In this document: one piece after another, positions 63,133-64,000 of the stretch
Layout of the letters: the number at the start of each line of letters is the position of its first letter
How positions within the stretch are numbered: position 1 is the first letter of the stretch
Assembly: GCA_030374805.1 (NCBI GenBank)
Contig: JARGSG010000122.1
Coordinates: forward strand, 62,001 to 126,000
From: Gracilaria gracilis
Lineage: Eukaryota > Rhodophyta > Florideophyceae > Gracilariales > Gracilariaceae
DNA length: 64,000 nucleotides
Direction of reading: 5' to 3'
The notes under the pieces: model-generated
What the model saw: only the letters and a program-made list of their open reading frames with translations
The model's database searches: none
Told to the model about the DNA's origin: nothing
Position numbers and translations under genes: made by a program

Positions 63133-63145
63133 CGGGCCCATAACC
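63133..63145 (-). other. Primer-binding site of Copia unit 3, half-tRNA type
   Basis: On the minus strand GGTTATGGGCCCG starts directly after the LTR. Its complement CGGGCCCATAACC matches the anticodon stem-loop (CAT) of initiator methionine tRNA, the primer type known from Drosophila copia. Units 1 and 2 have the same site at 53957-53969 and 58544-58556. Confidence 0.75.
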
Positions 63146-63365
63146 TTTCAGTACAGTTGAACTTCACAGAAGAGCTGGGGGTGAAACAAAGTGATGGTGC
63201 TTTGTTTCACCCAGTCTTTATAGACGATGAACTTAGTACAGATGCAGTCACGTAAGCAAACTAGTGAACTCAGTAGCTCACGATAATAAATTCAAATACA
63301 AATGCAGACTCAAATACAAATACAAACTCAAATACAAATACAAATGCTGTGTTCTCGTGCTCACA
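63146..63365 (-). repeat. Copia LTR 4
   Basis: 220 bp. This outermost LTR is followed by the TTCAG target duplication. Confidence 0.9.
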
Positions 63366-63370
63366 TTCAG

Positions 63371-63701
63371 CAATGATTGCTTAGGATAAGGATATAGAGA
63401 TAATGTGGGAGAACTGGAAAAACCAAATGTTACGTAAAATAGGGGTTCTATGATACTGTGCCCCCTTGTTGCAAGGATACATTATATTCAATTATGAGTT
63501 TTTCCACCCATGTAGTTCATAAAATGTTTCCGCAATAGGCACCATGTTGCTCAAAAACGGCTATCATCCAAAAAAAGAAACTCTCTGCGTCCCAATCGAA
63601 GTAACATAGCAGTCTGCAACATTGTATAAAGTCAAACAAAGTGTAGGTGATCTTAGTAGCTTTCGTTCCTCAGCGTTTGGTTCATTACGTGGCCTGAAAG
63701 C
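63371..63701 (+). other. Leader region of the interrupted pogo-type transposon
   Basis: AT-rich, no gene. It lies between the Copia array and the transposase start and is probably the continuation of the sequence at 51187-51288. Confidence 0.4.
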
Positions 63702-64000
63702 ATGATCACTAAAGTCGCTCTCACAAACAAACAAAAGAACGCTGTTCGCACAGAACATATACGTCGTAGACAAGAATGTCTTTTCTGTGACCAACATTCT
63801 TTGGCTCAATGAGCCAAAACTACATTCAAACTTTCCAAAGCGCCTGGTCAGTCCACCATGTATCGGATTCTGAAAACCCCTAATGACTCTAAACAGAATC
63901 CTAATCGATACAGAACTCGACAAGAAGCTTTTCCAGAGTTTGAGAAAGCTTTGTTCGATTGGATACTGACACAATTCTCTCAACGCAAAGCGATTAACGG
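63702..64000 (+). pseudogene. pogo/Tigger-type transposase, 5' part, with one in-frame TGA
   Basis: An ATG at 63702 starts MITKVALTNKQKNAVRTEHI. After an in-frame TGA at 63810-63812 the frame continues AKTTFKLSKAPGQSTMYRIL and EFEKALFDWILTQFSQRKAI to the window edge. This is the N-terminal helix-turn-helix and start of the CENP-B-type DNA-binding domain of pogo/Tigger transposases. Families of this kind usually have Trp where the TGA stands (LAxWA), so TGG to TGA is likely. The catalytic part would lie beyond the window. The TIR-like sequence at 51187 has the right orientation to be its left end. Confidence 0.65.

Larger units (their letters stand above)
51289..63365 (-). mobile_element. Head-to-tail Copia array: three internal regions, four LTRs
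   Basis: A 220 bp LTR occurs at 51289-51508, 53970-54189, 58557-58776 and 63146-63365. All four copies look identical by eye and share one orientation. Between them are a deleted internal region (2.46 kb) and two nearly identical full ones (4.37 kb each). Outer flanks carry one target duplication, TTCAG (51284-51288 and 63366-63370). No TTCAG-flanked or host sequence lies between units. Adjacent units share an LTR, so the array grew after a single insertion, by unequal recombination or a multimeric intermediate, unless the assembly is wrong. Confidence 0.9.

Noticed and set aside
63564..63983. Minus-strand 139-codon frame at the right edge
   Set aside because: The plus strand in this interval reads a pogo-type transposase N terminus, which explains the sequence better.

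Overview
The window is nuclear DNA of a eukaryote. It holds LTR retrotransposons of the Gypsy and Copia types, cut-and-paste DNA transposons with TA target duplications, one GT-AG intron, TATA boxes and AATAAA signals. It has no operons, Shine-Dalgarno starts, rRNA, recognisable tRNA or CRISPR. The few host-like genes are intron-poor: an M32 (Taq-type) carboxypeptidase, secreted von Willebrand A (vWA) proteins, a secreted glycine-rich protein and two large proteins I cannot name. My best guess is an alga, perhaps a florideophyte red alga, but nothing here proves the lineage.

Layout. 1-13450: an old Gypsy remnant split by a nested 11.9 kb chromodomain Gypsy (1017-12937). That element is itself split by an 895 bp TA-flanked element and carries decayed reading frames antisense to pol. 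15003-17033: a pogo/CENP-B-type DNA transposon with a long open transposase. 17495-21060: a membrane protein gene and a GC-rich vWA gene. 21630-25646: a carboxypeptidase fragment followed by a segment (copy A) holding a glycine-rich protein gene and two MITEs. 25665-27224: a Tc1-type transposon with a broken transposase. 27544-34791: a complete-structure Copia-like element with an extra antisense gene. 35010-41575: an inverted arrangement of a truncated carboxypeptidase joined to an inverted copy (B) of segment A, then the intact carboxypeptidase gene. 41684-44260: an 858-residue orphan protein. 45154-50185: a vWA gene cut in two by a young Gypsy element. 51187-64000: a pogo-type transposon interrupted by a head-to-tail array of three Copia internal regions sharing four LTRs that look identical.

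The insertions leave exact signatures. TA duplications flank the 895 bp element, the two MITEs, the Tc1 element and the 15 kb transposon. Five-base duplications flank the Copia-like element (CCGAA), the young Gypsy (CGAAT) and the Copia array (TTCAG). In two cases removing the insert restores an uninterrupted frame across the site. The most unusual points are antisense accessory frames between pol and the 3' LTR in two unrelated retroelements, the four-LTR Copia array, the recently moved Gypsy with an in-frame internal deletion, and the dense CGTACG palindromes confined to the first Gypsy element. All similarity statements come from reading motifs and comparing segments by eye; no search or alignment was run.
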